From: Fibrobacter succinogenes
GTDB taxonomy: Bacteria; Fibrobacterota; Fibrobacteria; Fibrobacterales; Fibrobacteraceae
DNA: 42,291 bases
Direction of reading: 5' to 3'
Assembly (NCBI GenBank): GCA_902791475.1
Contig: CADAWC010000031.1
Coordinates: forward strand, 1-42,291
Position numbers and translations under genes: made by a program. The notes beneath the pieces are model-generated. The model was not told the DNA's origin, ran no database searches, and saw only the letters and a list, made by a program, of their open reading frames with translations. Shown here one piece after another: positions 23,779 to 32,294 of this stretch (position 1 is its first letter; every line of letters begins with the position of its first letter).

Positions 23779-23915
23779 ATTGCTGACGTTCTTCAGTCAT
23801 TTGCAGGCGTTCTTCTGTAATCTGCTGACGTTCTTCAGCCATTTGCAGATGTTCCTCCGCCAATTGCTGACGTTCTTCCGTCATTTGTTGGCGTTCTTCT
23901 GCCAATTGTTGGCGG
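23779..23915 (-). repeat. 21-bp tandem repeats encoding a coiled coil
   Basis: About six degenerate 21-bp units (core GAAGAACGTCAGCA on the minus strand) encode 7-residue units of the type xEERQQx. Copy number could change by slippage without shifting the frame. Confidence 0.7.
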
Positions 23916-24007
23916 AAATAGTCGCCAATGCTTACGAAACCGTATTTTTGCCCAATGCTTACGAACGCCATGTTCAGCTCCTTTAAAAAATCTTTACCTA
24001 AATACTC

Positions 24008-24073
24008 TATCAAAACCCTACAAGCTGAGAGCAGCGGAAAAGCTTGCTTTTCCATTGCCGAAGCGTAGGGGTT
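24008..24073 (-). repeat. Variable-stem hairpin element, copy 5, inside the Rpn gene
   Basis: On the minus strand: outer arm AAACCCCTACGC, flank TTCGGCAATG, stem GGAAAAGC-AA-GCTTTTCC, flank GCTGCTCTCAGC, outer arm GTAGGGTTT. The flanks are a weaker match than in the other copies. The Rpn frame is lost here. Confidence 0.6.
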
Positions 24074-24937
24074 TCTTGAAATATATACTTGTTTTTTCAA
24101 GCAGACAAGAGGCCTCGTTTCGCGGCATTTTATCCAAGAATTTACAGAACTGAGGCAACAGTTCCAGCAGCTTGTCTTTGTTGAACGCATGCTTTAGCGC
24201 GATTATCCCCATACCGGTTGCCGTATCTTCACAGGCGAGGCAGTCACTGTCGGGAATATCGGCCATATTCACGAACGTACACTGGAACGGGAGCACTTTC
24301 CCGCGAAAATAATCGGGATAGGACTTTTCAAGAATCTTGAGAGGATTCCAGTTGTCACGTCCGTTGTAGAATATTATCGCCATTGTCGGAATGCCGCTAA
24401 AAATCCGATTTTTGTCTTGGATTTTCATGACGGAGTGGATGTATTTAGAGATTTGGTCAAAAATCACAGGATCACGTCCGGACTTGTGTTCTAGCAGAAT
24501 TCCGACGAGAATCGGGGCGCCCGTCGAGACGTTCACACGAAACGCGAGGTCCGCTTCGCCAGTGTCATCAACTTCTGAATAGGAATCTGGAATACGCATG
24601 AGCGTATCAAGATTGATCTGAGTCAGGAAAGCGTCAATCTCGTGATTTATTTTTCCCGCAAGTTCAAGCAAGTAGCGCGCGTGTGTTGTATCGGCAAATA
24701 GCCAGCGGAAGTATGCGTCGTGTTTTCGTTTAGTAACCTTATTTTCGTTTTCCATTTATTCAGTGGAACCAGTTGTTTAAAGCGAGCTGGTACGCAATCT
24801 CATATAGCAAAGGATATAGAAAACGATCTAGCAAAAAAGTTCTTGAAAACAATTTGCGTTATCAAGAACGGATGTGCTTAATTTAACAAACTCATTCCGG
24901 GAAAACAAGGAAAATTTTATTTTGCGTTCATTTTGCA

Positions 24938-25004
24938 AACAACCGTTATCACGAGAGGCGCGAAAACAAGCTTGCTTGTTTTCATGACCGAGTCGTAGGT
25001 TGTT
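24938..25004 (-). repeat. Variable-stem hairpin element, copy 4
   Basis: Inner stem GAAAACAAGC-TT-GCTTGTTTTC (24962-24983), with flanks CGACTCGGTCAT and GCGCCTCTCG when read on the minus strand. Outer arms AACAACC (24938-24944) and GGTTGTT (24998-25004) form a second stem. Confidence 0.75.
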
Positions 25005-25041
25005 CAATAAACAATTGGTTGCATTTGCGATTTTTGTTTTG

Positions 25042-25602
25042 TTATTCCAACATTAATTCATTCGGAATGGCTCCTTCCATGCAGAGGAGCCTTCTTTTTA
25101 GGCCGACGCCAAGCGCATAACCGCTCAGGCGACCACGACTGTCTATCACGCGGTGGCAGGGGATGACGACTTGAATCGGATTGTTGTGTAGAGCATTCCC
25201 GACGGCACGCACGGCCTGCGGATGACCGACCGCTTCGGCAACTTGTTTGTACGTACAAGTTTTACCGTAAGGGATGCCGCGTGTGACTTCGAGAACTTTT
25301 TTCTGAAAGTCTGTACCGTAGATTTTTATGGGTATAGAAAACTCGCAGATTTTACCTGCGAGGTACAAATTAAGTTCGTTCACGGCCTTGCGGTAGGCGC
25401 TGCGAACGCGGCTATTTAATTCCGTTTCCATGTCGGGGCTTGCATAGGCGCAAGCCTGCACGTTGCTCGGAGTCGCTTTTACTTCGTCTGAAGTTTCCCG
25501 AAATTTTAGGCCACAAAGCCTTGATCCCTCGAAGATAAAGGTCCATTCGCCCCAGACGTTCCGGTGGCTTATCTTTTTGAATTTCGGGTCATCAAACTTC
25601 AT
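25042..25602 (-). CDS. ogt: Methylated-DNA-protein-cysteine S-methyltransferase
   Basis: 186 residues. Moves the alkyl group from O6-alkylguanine in DNA to its own cysteine, a one-use repair reaction. The C-terminal active domain has FQKKVLEVTRGIPYGKTCTYKQVAE, the helix-turn-helix arginine finger text AVRAVGNALHNNP, and the acceptor cysteine in VIPCHRVI (Cys149), followed by GRLSGYALG. The N-terminal domain (1-90) is the poorly conserved type of Ogt rather than Ada; no Ada zinc or AraC domains are present. It begins 17 bp after alr on the same strand, so it is the second gene of an alr-ogt operon. Cytoplasmic. Confidence 0.93.
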   Translation of the reverse strand: MKFDDPKFKKISHRNVWGEWTFIFEGSRLCGLKFRETSDEVKATPSNVQACAYASPDMETELNSRVRSAYRKAVNELNLYLAGKICEFSIPIKIYGTDFQKKVLEVTRGIPYGKTCTYKQVAEAVGHPQAVRAVGNALHNNPIQVVIPCHRVIDSRGRLSGYALGVGLKRRLLCMEGAIPNELMLE

Positions 25603-25619
25603 ACCATGTGGAGCTTCTC

Positions 25620-26843
25620 CTAGCGCAATGGATATTCCTTGAAATCCTTGACGCCGAATTCTTCCTTGAGGTAGTCCCAGCGCACGAGGCGGTTCTTCCA
25701 GTAGTATTTGCGGTACAGGCGGCGAGCCACGCGGCTTGTGATTTCGTACGGAATTGTGTGGTGTTCTTCGGCGACGCTTTCCATCGAAATGCGGAAGTCG
25801 AGTTCGCCGTTCACGACATCAACGGTTTCACCAACTTGCACATCCGGAATGTGGCTTACGTCGACCATTGTCGCATCCATGCAGACGCGTCCGAGGATCG
25901 GGCAGAGCTGTCCGCGGATAAAAACAAAGCCCTTGTTGTATTCGCCGCGGAGGTAACCGTCGCCGTAACCGATGGCGATGGTTGCGATGCGCGTGAGCTG
26001 CTGGGCTGCCCAGTAACCGCCGTAGCTGACGGTTTCGCCGGGCTTCACGTCGTGCACGTGGCGGATGGTGGACTTGATTTTCATGACCGGCTTGATAGGC
26101 AATGTGGTCGGGACTGCTCCCATGCAGTTGTAACCGTAAAGCGTGAGGCCTGGGCGCACCATGTCGAAATGGCTTTCGGGATGCGTGAGCGTGCCTGCGG
26201 AACTAGAGCAATGGCAAATGGCCGGGCGGAGTCCGTCGGCATCGAGCACATCGACGAGTCTTGTAAAGCGCTGGATCTGAATTTCTGTTTTCGGGTTGCC
26301 CGGCATGTCGGCAGTAGCGAGATGCGTGAACATGCCTTCGAACTTGAGATGCTTGAGGCTAAGGGCCGCGCGGATGTTGTTGAAGTCTTCGGCGTCAAAG
26401 CCGTAGCGGTTCATGCCCGTGTCAATAGCGAGGTGTGCCTTGCATTCCGTGCCTGTTTCACCGAGGAACTGGTCGAAGGCAACAGCAGTGCGAAGGTCCG
26501 TGATGGCGGCGGTCAACTGGTATTCGACAAAGTACGCAAAGTCAGAAGGCGTGCAGGGGCCGAGCACGAGAATCGGCAAGTCCATGCCGTACTGGCGAAG
26601 CAGCATGCCTTCGCTAATGTGGGCGACGCCGAGGTAGTCGGCACCACCGAACTTGGCGGCGAAAGAGCAGGCTAGGCTTCCGTGGCCGTAGGAGTCGGCC
26701 TTGACAGGGAGCAAAATTTTTGTAGAAGCCGGAATCTGGCTTCTGATAAATTGAATGTTGTTGCAGAGAGCGTCTAGGTTGATTTCAATCCAGTTCGGGC
26801 GAGCAATCTTATTTAAGTCGGGAGGAGTTGCTAAAAGTTTCAT
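25620..26843 (-). CDS. alr: Alanine racemase
   Basis: 407 residues. PLP enzyme that makes D-alanine for peptidoglycan. The PLP lysine is Lys48 in LLPVKADSYGHG. AIDTGMNRYGFDAED, the Tyr motif GETVSYGGYWAA, AIGYGDGY and LGRVCMDATMVDVS follow in the normal order. It is about 40 residues longer than usual, mostly through a C-terminal extension (RLYRKYYWKNRLVRWDYLKEEFGVKDFKEYPLR). The start at 26843 lacks a Shine-Dalgarno sequence; a TATATT box ends 9 nt before it (26853-26858), so the transcript may be leaderless. First gene of the operon with ogt, and divergent from the long regulatory region before the TonB-like gene. Confidence 0.95.
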   Translation of the reverse strand: MKLLATPPDLNKIARPNWIEINLDALCNNIQFIRSQIPASTKILLPVKADSYGHGSLACSFAAKFGGADYLGVAHISEGMLLRQYGMDLPILVLGPCTPSDFAYFVEYQLTAAITDLRTAVAFDQFLGETGTECKAHLAIDTGMNRYGFDAEDFNNIRAALSLKHLKFEGMFTHLATADMPGNPKTEIQIQRFTRLVDVLDADGLRPAICHCSSSAGTLTHPESHFDMVRPGLTLYGYNCMGAVPTTLPIKPVMKIKSTIRHVHDVKPGETVSYGGYWAAQQLTRIATIAIGYGDGYLRGEYNKGFVFIRGQLCPILGRVCMDATMVDVSHIPDVQVGETVDVVNGELDFRISMESVAEEHHTIPYEITSRVARRLYRKYYWKNRLVRWDYLKEEFGVKDFKEYPLR

Positions 26844-26852
26844 GATAATGGA

Positions 26853-26858
26853 AATATA
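26853..26858 (-). promoter_or_regulatory. Putative -10 box for alr, near-leaderless
   Basis: CTATATT on the minus strand, 9 nt before the ATG, with no ribosome site between. Confidence 0.45.
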
Positions 26859-26940
26859 GGTAAGTCTTTTGATTTTTTTTCTCGAAAAACCTCTATAAAG
26901 GCCTTAAATGCGCTCCTTTTTTAGCACTTTTTTTGTATGC

Positions 26941-27148
26941 TACGTACTTGAATGGAGTGATTTTCCTTTGAAGTACGTAAATTTTTAATTTGTAGTAAAT
27001 AGTGCGGGTTGATTTACGTACTTGGTGACGTGTTTTGAGACTTTAAGTACGTAAATGGTCCGGATTAGGACATAGTATGATGTTTAATTTGTGCAAAATT
27101 TTGAGATTTTACGTACTAACAGGTCCGCGAGAGCTTGTTAAGTACGTA
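26941..27148. repeat. Three inverted-repeat dyads with identical 21-nt spacers
   Basis: Unit 1: TACGTACTT 26941-26949 and AAGTACGTA 26971-26979. Unit 2: 27015-27023 and 27045-27053. Unit 3: TACGTACTA 27110-27118 and AAGTACGTA 27140-27148. The spacer is 21 nt in all three, with unrelated sequence. The half-site centres are 30 bp apart, about three helical turns. The 9-mer AAGTACGTA was not noticed elsewhere in the window. Confidence 0.8.
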
Positions 27149-27469
27149 ATTTGAGCGATATAGCCTGTTCTGGAGCGATGTAACTCTCTTTTTTGCCCCA
27201 AATGATCTAATATGGAATAAATTATTCTGGTCTAAGTTTTGTAAAAATCTAGGGCTGAGATAAAAACTAAAATCGCGAACAAACCCAATAACTACGCGGA
27301 AAGCCTTATTTTATCTGAGTTTACAATTATACGTATGAATTTTTCTTTACTGTTTCGCAGTGGTTTTTGCGATTTTTTTATTGGTACTTTATGGGTGTGG
27401 TAAGGATGTGGGTTGTTTAAGTAAATACCTTACTTTGTAATAAAGTTTTTCTGATATTGTATGTAATCG

Positions 27470-27575
27470 CGTGAAACTTCGCAATAAAGGCTTGTTCGGG
27501 TAGCCTTATTCCGAAGTGTTGCCATTCGGCAAATTGATACTCCGCTCACGGGGTAGTTGGTTTGCTGATACCAAA
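27470..27575 (+). ncRNA. Candidate structured 5' leader
   Basis: Consecutive hairpins: GCG-N8-CGC (27468-27483), AAGGCT/AGCCTT (27487-27507), CCGAA/TTCGG or the competing TTGCC/GGCAA (27511-27532), TACTCCG-CTCA-CGGGGTA (27538-27555) and TTGGT/ACCAA (27557-27574). It does not match a riboswitch class I know. Inference only. Confidence 0.25.
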
Positions 27576-27617
27576 AAAACAAAAACATCCAATTTCCTGA
27601 AAAGGGAGGATAAAATC

Positions 27618-28562
27618 ATGAAAACAACAAAGCAAAAACAAGATGCGTTCATCGCATCCTTGATGCCAGATTCCGACAAGAAGATGGTGCGCATTTCTGG
27701 TGCATCGCTTATTGTCGCGTTGATGCTTGGCTTCTGGGCTTCTACGTATGAAGCGTTGATTGGTGAGGTCATGTTTGAACCAGCACCAGAAAGTCCAACA
27801 ATCACAACAACAATGAAAATTGACGAACCTTTAAAGGAGGAACCGAAAGTCAAAAAAGATGTAAAGAAAAATGATGAAAAAAACAATCGTAAACATAAAG
27901 GAGGTGCAGCAAAGCCTAAAGGTGAAGGTAACCCGAGGGCTCCTGTCAACCGCGGTGTCCTTAAGGAACTTGCCATACGAACAAGTAAAGCAGGCTTGTC
28001 ACCTTACGATTTGATGGGTACGAAGTTTGCTAAAGATATCCATGATGTACTCACTCATGTCAATGGCGTGATGAAATCTGGAAAGACAAAAATTGGTGAG
28101 CGTCGTGGCAAAAGAGGCGACAAATTCAATCCTGGAAGCATTGCGGGAGGTTCTGGTGGAATTGGCGACATGCTTGACGGCTTGCTAGGTGGTTCTGCAG
28201 GGGCCATCTCGACACAGGCTATGGGTACTATGAAGGAACCGAAGATGAATGAAATCGATATGGGATCTCCGAGTGCATCCCGTTCGGCTTTTGAAATCAT
28301 GAAGGTCGTTAAGCAGCGTACACCGGGGCTTCGCCACGTTTACAACAAATACTTGAAGAAGAAACCTGGATTCCAGGGCAAGGTTACATTGAAGTTCACT
28401 ATTGCGCCGGGAGGCGAAATCATCAGCATCGCTGTGGTGGGTTCTACGACGGGATATGCAGAATTCGATAGCGAAGTCAAGAAGTCTGTGAGTGGATGGA
28501 AATTCAGCAAGATCAAATCTGGAAATACGACAGTGACGATTCCGTTTACCTTTACGGAGTAA
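27618..28562 (+). CDS. TonB-like protein with AgmX/PglI-type C-terminal domain
   Basis: 314 residues from the ATG at 27618, which has GGGAGGA 7 nt upstream. A short cytoplasmic N-terminus is followed by one membrane helix (about 27-48: ISGASLIVALMLGFWASTYEALIG), then a Pro/Lys-rich periplasmic stretch (EEPKVKKDVKKNDEKNNRKHKGG), a Gly-rich segment (GGSGGIGDMLDGLLGGSAG) and a C-terminal domain (about 215-312: RTPGLRHVYNKYLKKKPGFQGKVTLKFTIAPGGEI ... GWKFSKIKSGNTTVTIPFTF). The last part matches the TonB/AgmX-PglI C-terminal family that spans the periplasm and contacts outer-membrane or motility machines. ExbB/ExbD are not in the window. Single gene with its own terminator and an unusually long upstream region. 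Confidence 0.82.
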   Translation: MKTTKQKQDAFIASLMPDSDKKMVRISGASLIVALMLGFWASTYEALIGEVMFEPAPESPTITTTMKIDEPLKEEPKVKKDVKKNDEKNNRKHKGGAAKPKGEGNPRAPVNRGVLKELAIRTSKAGLSPYDLMGTKFAKDIHDVLTHVNGVMKSGKTKIGERRGKRGDKFNPGSIAGGSGGIGDMLDGLLGGSAGAISTQAMGTMKEPKMNEIDMGSPSASRSAFEIMKVVKQRTPGLRHVYNKYLKKKPGFQGKVTLKFTIAPGGEIISIAVVGSTTGYAEFDSEVKKSVSGWKFSKIKSGNTTVTIPFTFTE

Positions 28563-28609
28563 TGGAATGGCATTTGGAGTAGAATAAAGACAAATAGATT
28601 TTTAAATTT

Positions 28610-28637
28610 AAGTCGGCGATTCTTGTCGCCGACTTTC
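28610..28637 (+). terminator. Terminator of the TonB-like gene
   Basis: A 10-bp perfect stem AAGTCGGCGA/TCGCCGACTT around TTCTTG. The T run is short. Confidence 0.65.
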
Positions 28638-28663
28638 GGTGATTTTAATTTATGGGGTAAAGA

Positions 28664-29779
28664 ATGAAAGATCCTCGCATTACGCAACTTGCAGAAAATT
28701 TGATCAACAACGCCATAGCTCTCAAGGCGGGCGAAAATATTTTAATCGAAACGACCGATACGCCGGACGAGCTCTCGACAGAGCTCATCAAGGCTGTTGC
28801 CAAAGTTGGCGGTAACGCATTTGTCCACAATTACAATAGCCGCGTCCGCCGTGAAGTTATCCGTAGCGCTTCCGAAAAACAGATGAAGCTCTCTGCGGAC
28901 TTAGCAATGAATGAGATGAAGCAGATGCAGGCTTACCTCTCTATCCGCGCGATGAACAACGCGATGGAAAACTGCGATATCGAAGACAAGAAGATGCTTG
29001 CGTACAGAAAAATCACGCAGGACGTGCTTAACTACCGTGTGAACAACACGCGCTGGTGCGTGCTCCGCTGGCCGAACCCGTCTATGGCCCAGGGCGCAAA
29101 GATGAGCACGGAAGCGTTCGAAGACTTCTACTTCAAGGCTTGCCTTGCCGATTATCCAAAGATGCAGCGCGCCGCCCAGGCTTTGGTCGACCTCATGAAC
29201 AAGACGGACAAGGTGCGTCTCGTCGCGCAGGACACGGACATCACGTTCAGCATCAAGGACATTCCGGCGGTGCCGTGCTGCGGCAACATGAACATTCCTG
29301 ATGGCGAAGTCTATACGGCGCCAGTGCAGGGGAGTATCGAAGGCGTCATCCATTACAACACGCCGACGCTTTACGAAGGCAAGCAGTTCAGCAACATCCG
29401 CCTCGTCTTCAAGCAGGGGAAGATTGTCGAAGCGACCTGCGAAACAGGAGACAACAAGAGCCTGAATGCCATCTTTGATACGGACGAAGGCGCTCGCTAC
29501 GTGGGCGAATTTGCGATTGGCTTCAACCCGTTTGTGCTCTCTCCGATGTGCGACATTTTGTTCGACGAAAAGATTGCGGGTTCCATCCACTTTACGCCGG
29601 GCATGTGCTACGAAGATGCCCCGAACGGAAACAAGTCTGCCATCCACTGGGACTTGGTTTTGATTATGCGTCCGGAATACGGTGGTGGCGAAATTTGGTT
29701 CGACGACAAGCTCATCCGCAAGGACGGACTTTTTGTGGTGGATGAACTCAAGTGCTTGAATCCGGAGAATCTTGTTTAA
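28664..29779 (+). CDS. Aminopeptidase, M29 family (AmpS/thermophilic type)
   Basis: 371 residues. Cytoplasmic metallopeptidase that removes N-terminal residues. The start MKDPRITQLAENLINNAIALKAGENILIET is typical of M29. The metal ligand motifs lie in the second half: IPDGEVYTAPVQGSIEGVIHYN, GEFAIGFNP, IAGSIHFTPGMCYEDA and IHWDLVLIM, giving the Glu, Glu, His, Tyr, His, Asp set of the family. The ATG at 28664 is preceded by GGGGTAAAGA. It is followed after 48 bp by an outer-membrane protein gene with its own promoter-like box, so the two may be separate units. Confidence 0.92.
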   Translation: MKDPRITQLAENLINNAIALKAGENILIETTDTPDELSTELIKAVAKVGGNAFVHNYNSRVRREVIRSASEKQMKLSADLAMNEMKQMQAYLSIRAMNNAMENCDIEDKKMLAYRKITQDVLNYRVNNTRWCVLRWPNPSMAQGAKMSTEAFEDFYFKACLADYPKMQRAAQALVDLMNKTDKVRLVAQDTDITFSIKDIPAVPCCGNMNIPDGEVYTAPVQGSIEGVIHYNTPTLYEGKQFSNIRLVFKQGKIVEATCETGDNKSLNAIFDTDEGARYVGEFAIGFNPFVLSPMCDILFDEKIAGSIHFTPGMCYEDAPNGNKSAIHWDLVLIMRPEYGGGEIWFDDKLIRKDGLFVVDELKCLNPENLV

Positions 29780-29780
29780 T

Positions 29781-29786
29781 TATATT
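29781..29786 (+). promoter_or_regulatory. Putative -10 box (TATATT)
   Basis: Two bases after the aminopeptidase stop and 41 nt before the ATG at 29828. Confidence 0.35.
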
Positions 29787-29827
29787 TTTGTCACGCAAAT
29801 CAAAAAATCTTATTACAAGGAAAGACT

Positions 29828-31093
29828 ATGAATTTGAAAACGATGTTTGGCATTGGCCTCGTTAGCTTCGGTGTCGCATTTGCTCAGGATGCAACGACCG
29901 CTCCGTCCTATAGCGAACAGCAGCTTCAGCAGCAGGAAGAACAGGCTGCTTCTTCTGAAAGCCTCACAGCTCCGGTTCCGTTTGTTGCTCCGGAAATTCC
30001 TAAGGAATCCAGAAGAACTCCGTTCAATGCAATCTTGCACGGCAAGTCCTATAACAGAAACAGCAACATGGCCGCCGCTAACAACACGGACCTCTTGCTC
30101 GACTTCCCGAACTTGTTTGCAAACCGCAAGTTCTTCTACATTGAACCGGTTAACAAGCTTGGCATTGTCTCTCTCGGTTCTTTCTTCACTGCTTTTGACA
30201 TTAGCGATGCTCCGCATGATGACAGCCAGCTTGGCCGTCTCACTCTCGGTTACGCTGCTCCGGGTTTCGGCTTCTACATCAGAGCCGGTCTTGGTCGTGA
30301 CCGCGTCAGCAATGATGGCAATGGTTCTGTTACTGTTGAAGGTGATGAAGTTGCACCTGGCGTTAAATCGAAGACCTTTGGTGGTGATGACTGGGCAGCA
30401 GCTATCGCCAAGAGCTTCTTGGGCATGAACATTGCTGCAAATGTGGACTGGCTCACTACGAAGACTCAGACCCACACTGATCCGGATCTTGGTGCAGAAA
30501 CCGAAGACCGCTTTGACAGCCTCACGGTCGGCCTCAGCTTGACCAACGCTCCGACTGCCAAGAACTTTACCTGGACTCTCGGTGCACGATTCGTCAGCTT
30601 CAATAATGAAACGGAAATCGATGGCGATGTAAAGCAACCGGGCACTCCGATTCCTTCTTACTGGGATCTCGCTCCGTACATCCGTGGCGGTCTTTCCGTT
30701 CTTGAAAACGAAAATGCTCGCATTCTTCTCGGTGCCGCAGCAATCTTCTCTTACAGAAACTTTGATGATCCGGTTGACATGTACGCCCTTACCGCCGTTC
30801 TCCAACCGAGCATGATGGGTGAAGTTTTCGTTGGCGAAAACAAGAACTTAATGTTCTACGGTGAAGTCGGTTATGACTGGGTTGCATTCCGTTATGTGAA
30901 GAATAAGAATGCCGATTATTCCAAGATGATGGACAAGATGGATGCCGTCAATGCTTCTATCGGTTTCCGTTACCAGTACAAGGACTTCCTCGCTGTTGAA
31001 ATGGGCCTTGGTCAAAAGCTCTTCACGGGTCTTGGCAACTACTTCCAGGCTGATGGAACGTTCATCGACTTCAGTGCGATGGTCCGCTTCTAA
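29828..31093 (+). CDS. Outer-membrane beta-barrel protein of unknown function
   Basis: 421 residues. Signal peptide MNLKTMFGIGLVSFGVAFA, cut before QDATT, then a Gln/Glu-rich spacer (SEQQLQQQEEQAASSE). From about residue 75 there are repeated amphipathic strands (KLGIVSLGSFFTAFDI, LGRLTLGYAAPGFGFYIRAGLG, LTVGLSLTNAP, FTWTLGARFVSFNNE, LMFYGEVGYDWVAFRYV, ASIGFRYQYKDFLAVEMGLGQKLF). It ends in FSAMVRF, and the final Phe is the signal read by the barrel-assembly machine. AAGGAA lies 8 nt before the ATG. Strong codon bias suggests high expression. Family not recognised; porin-like by composition. Confidence 0.8.
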   Translation: MNLKTMFGIGLVSFGVAFAQDATTAPSYSEQQLQQQEEQAASSESLTAPVPFVAPEIPKESRRTPFNAILHGKSYNRNSNMAAANNTDLLLDFPNLFANRKFFYIEPVNKLGIVSLGSFFTAFDISDAPHDDSQLGRLTLGYAAPGFGFYIRAGLGRDRVSNDGNGSVTVEGDEVAPGVKSKTFGGDDWAAAIAKSFLGMNIAANVDWLTTKTQTHTDPDLGAETEDRFDSLTVGLSLTNAPTAKNFTWTLGARFVSFNNETEIDGDVKQPGTPIPSYWDLAPYIRGGLSVLENENARILLGAAAIFSYRNFDDPVDMYALTAVLQPSMMGEVFVGENKNLMFYGEVGYDWVAFRYVKNKNADYSKMMDKMDAVNASIGFRYQYKDFLAVEMGLGQKLFTGLGNYFQADGTFIDFSAMVRF

Positions 31094-31103
31094 TTGCTGA
31101 AAT

Positions 31104-31210
31104 ACCGATGCCGGCATAGTGGCCGGCAAGACATGTGAAACAAGATGCGCCTCCCGAAAGGGAGGCGTTATTGTATAATGGCGATCCCGGCACTTGGGCC
31201 GGGATGACAT
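31104..31210. repeat. Intergenic palindromes, two of the ATGACA type
   Basis: GCCGGC-ATAGTG-GCCGGC followed by AAGACATG (31110-31135), CGCCTCCC-GAAA-GGGAGGCG (31148-31167), and ATCCCGGC-ACTTGG-GCCGGGAT followed by GACA (31184-31209). The GAAA-loop hairpin may help end transcription of the outer-membrane protein gene. Confidence 0.75.
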
Positions 31211-31214
31211 GCAA

Positions 31215-31246
31215 AAAAAGAGTCTAGCAAAGGCTAGACTCTTTTT
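31215..31246. terminator. Bidirectional terminator between convergent genes
   Basis: A 14-bp perfect stem AAAAAGAGTCTAGC/GCTAGACTCTTTTT around AAAG. It serves the plus-strand barrel gene and the minus-strand asd operon. Confidence 0.9.
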
Positions 31247-31285
31247 TAAATGCGTTTCGCGGCTTTTGGCCGGAGCGCAACGCGA

Positions 31286-32275
31286 TTAGAGGCGTTCTGC
31301 AATCTGGACAGCGTTGAGAGCTGCACCCTTGCGGATTTGGTCGCCAACAATCCAGATGTTCATGCCATTATCGCAAGCGAGGTCCTTGCGGATACGGCCA
31401 ACGTAGACGTCGTCCGTGCCCATGAGGTTGAGCGGCATCGGGTAGACGTTGTTTGCTACGTCATCGCAGAGCTGGAGGCCTTCGCCGTTCTTGATAGCGT
31501 TGCGGACTTCTTCGATAGAAAGCGGACGTTCCGTTTCGAAGCTGATGGCTTCGGAATGGCAGCGGAGTGCTGAAACGCGGACGCAGGTAGCAGCGCAGCG
31601 GACGTCGCTGTGCATAATCTTGCGCGTTTCGTTGAACATCTTCATTTCTTCCTTCGTGTAGCCGTTGTCGGTGAACACGTCGATGTGCGGAATGAGGTTG
31701 TAAGCGAGCTGGTGGGCGAACTTCTTCACGGTGACCGGCTTGCCTTCGACGATTTCCTGGTACTGCTGCTTGAGTTCTGCCATACCCGTTGCGCCTGCGC
31801 CACTTGCGCTCTGGTAGGTTGCAACGTGGATGCGGGTAATCTTGCTCAGGTCATTGATCGGCTTCAATGCAACGACCATCATGATGGTCGTGCAGTTCGG
31901 GTTAGCGATGATGCCCTTGTGGAGCTTGATGTCTTCCGGGTTCACTTCCGGGACAACGAGCGGGACTTCCGGATCCATGCGGAAGAAGCTTGTGTTGTCG
32001 ACGACGACAGCGCCTGCGTCAACAGCAATCGGAGCGAATTCCTTGGAAACGCTTGCGCCTGCAGAAGAGAGCACGAGGTCAACGTTCTTGAATGCGTCCT
32101 TGCAAGTCAATTCGACTTTGAGCTTTTCGCCCTTGAATTCATATTCGCGGCCGACGCTGCGTTCGGAGGCGAGAAGCTTCAAGTTCTGAAGCGGAAAGTT
32201 ACGTTGTTCAAGAATCTTGAGGAGTTCCTGACCTACTGCGCCAGTGGCGCCCATGATCGCTACGTTACGAATCAT
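31286..32275 (-). CDS. asd: Aspartate-semialdehyde dehydrogenase
   Basis: 329 residues. Reduces aspartyl phosphate to aspartate semialdehyde with NADPH, the branch point to lysine, diaminopimelate, methionine and threonine. The N-terminal Rossmann motif is [18 protein letters not shown]. The catalytic cysteine is Cys128 in [12 protein letters not shown] and the catalytic histidine is His240 in [11 protein letters not shown]. It belongs to the short, Gram-positive-like subfamily. AAAGG lies about 9 nt before the ATG. Third gene of a likely ssb-membrane protein-asd transcript, 19 bp after the gene before it, ending at the terminator at 31215-31246. Confidence 0.96.
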   Translation of the reverse strand: MIRNVAIMGATGAVGQELLKILEQRNFPLQNLKLLASERSVGREYEFKGEKLKVELTCKDAFKNVDLVLSSAGASVSKEFAPIAVDAGAVVVDNTSFFRMDPEVPLVVPEVNPEDIKLHKGIIANPNCTTIMMVVALKPINDLSKITRIHVATYQSASGAGATGMAELKQQYQEIVEGKPVTVKKFAHQLAYNLIPHIDVFTDNGYTKEEMKMFNETRKIMHSDVRCAATCVRVSALRCHSEAISFETERPLSIEEVRNAIKNGEGLQLCDDVANNVYPMPLNLMGTDDVYVGRIRKDLACDNGMNIWIVGDQIRKGAALNAVQIAERL

Positions 32276-32294
32276 AGATTTAACCTTTGTTTTC

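Larger units (their letters stand above)
23627..24755 (-). pseudogene. Rpn-type PD-(D/E)XK nuclease, frameshifted by a repeat element
   Basis: Two overlapping minus-strand frames together make one Rpn (YhgA-like putative transposase) protein. The first, from 24755, has the start KRKHDAYFRWLFADTTHARYLLEL and the nuclease core GEADLAFRVNV ... GILLEHKSG (the Asp and Glu-x-Lys of PD-(D/E)XK), then stops at TAG near 24018. The second frame carries the rest: LIEYLGKDFLKELNMAFVSIGQKYG, a coiled coil of 7-residue units (AEERQQM, TEERQQL, AEEHLQM and so on) and the usual Rpn tail ARGLYKDKVPIEILIKRFNLTKEQI. The frame change falls at a hairpin element (24008-24073), so insertion of that element is the likely cause. 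Family role: DNA nuclease linked to recombination. Restoring the product would need a -1 shift. Confidence 0.75.
26859..27617. other. Long gene-free region with three dyads and a hairpin-rich leader
   Basis: No coding sequence is supported. It contains three dyads of TACGTACTT/AAGTACGTA (26941-27148), an AT-rich stretch (27150-27465) with nothing recognised, and from 27470 a series of short hairpins up to the ribosome site of the gene at 27618. Confidence 0.65.

Noticed and set aside
23627..24755. Active insertion sequence
   Set aside because: The Rpn-type protein is only distantly transposase-like, the frame is broken, and no terminal inverted repeats or target duplication were seen.
26941..27148. 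CRISPR array
   Set aside because: The repeats are only 9 bp, alternate in orientation and have unequal distances between units, and no cas genes are nearby.
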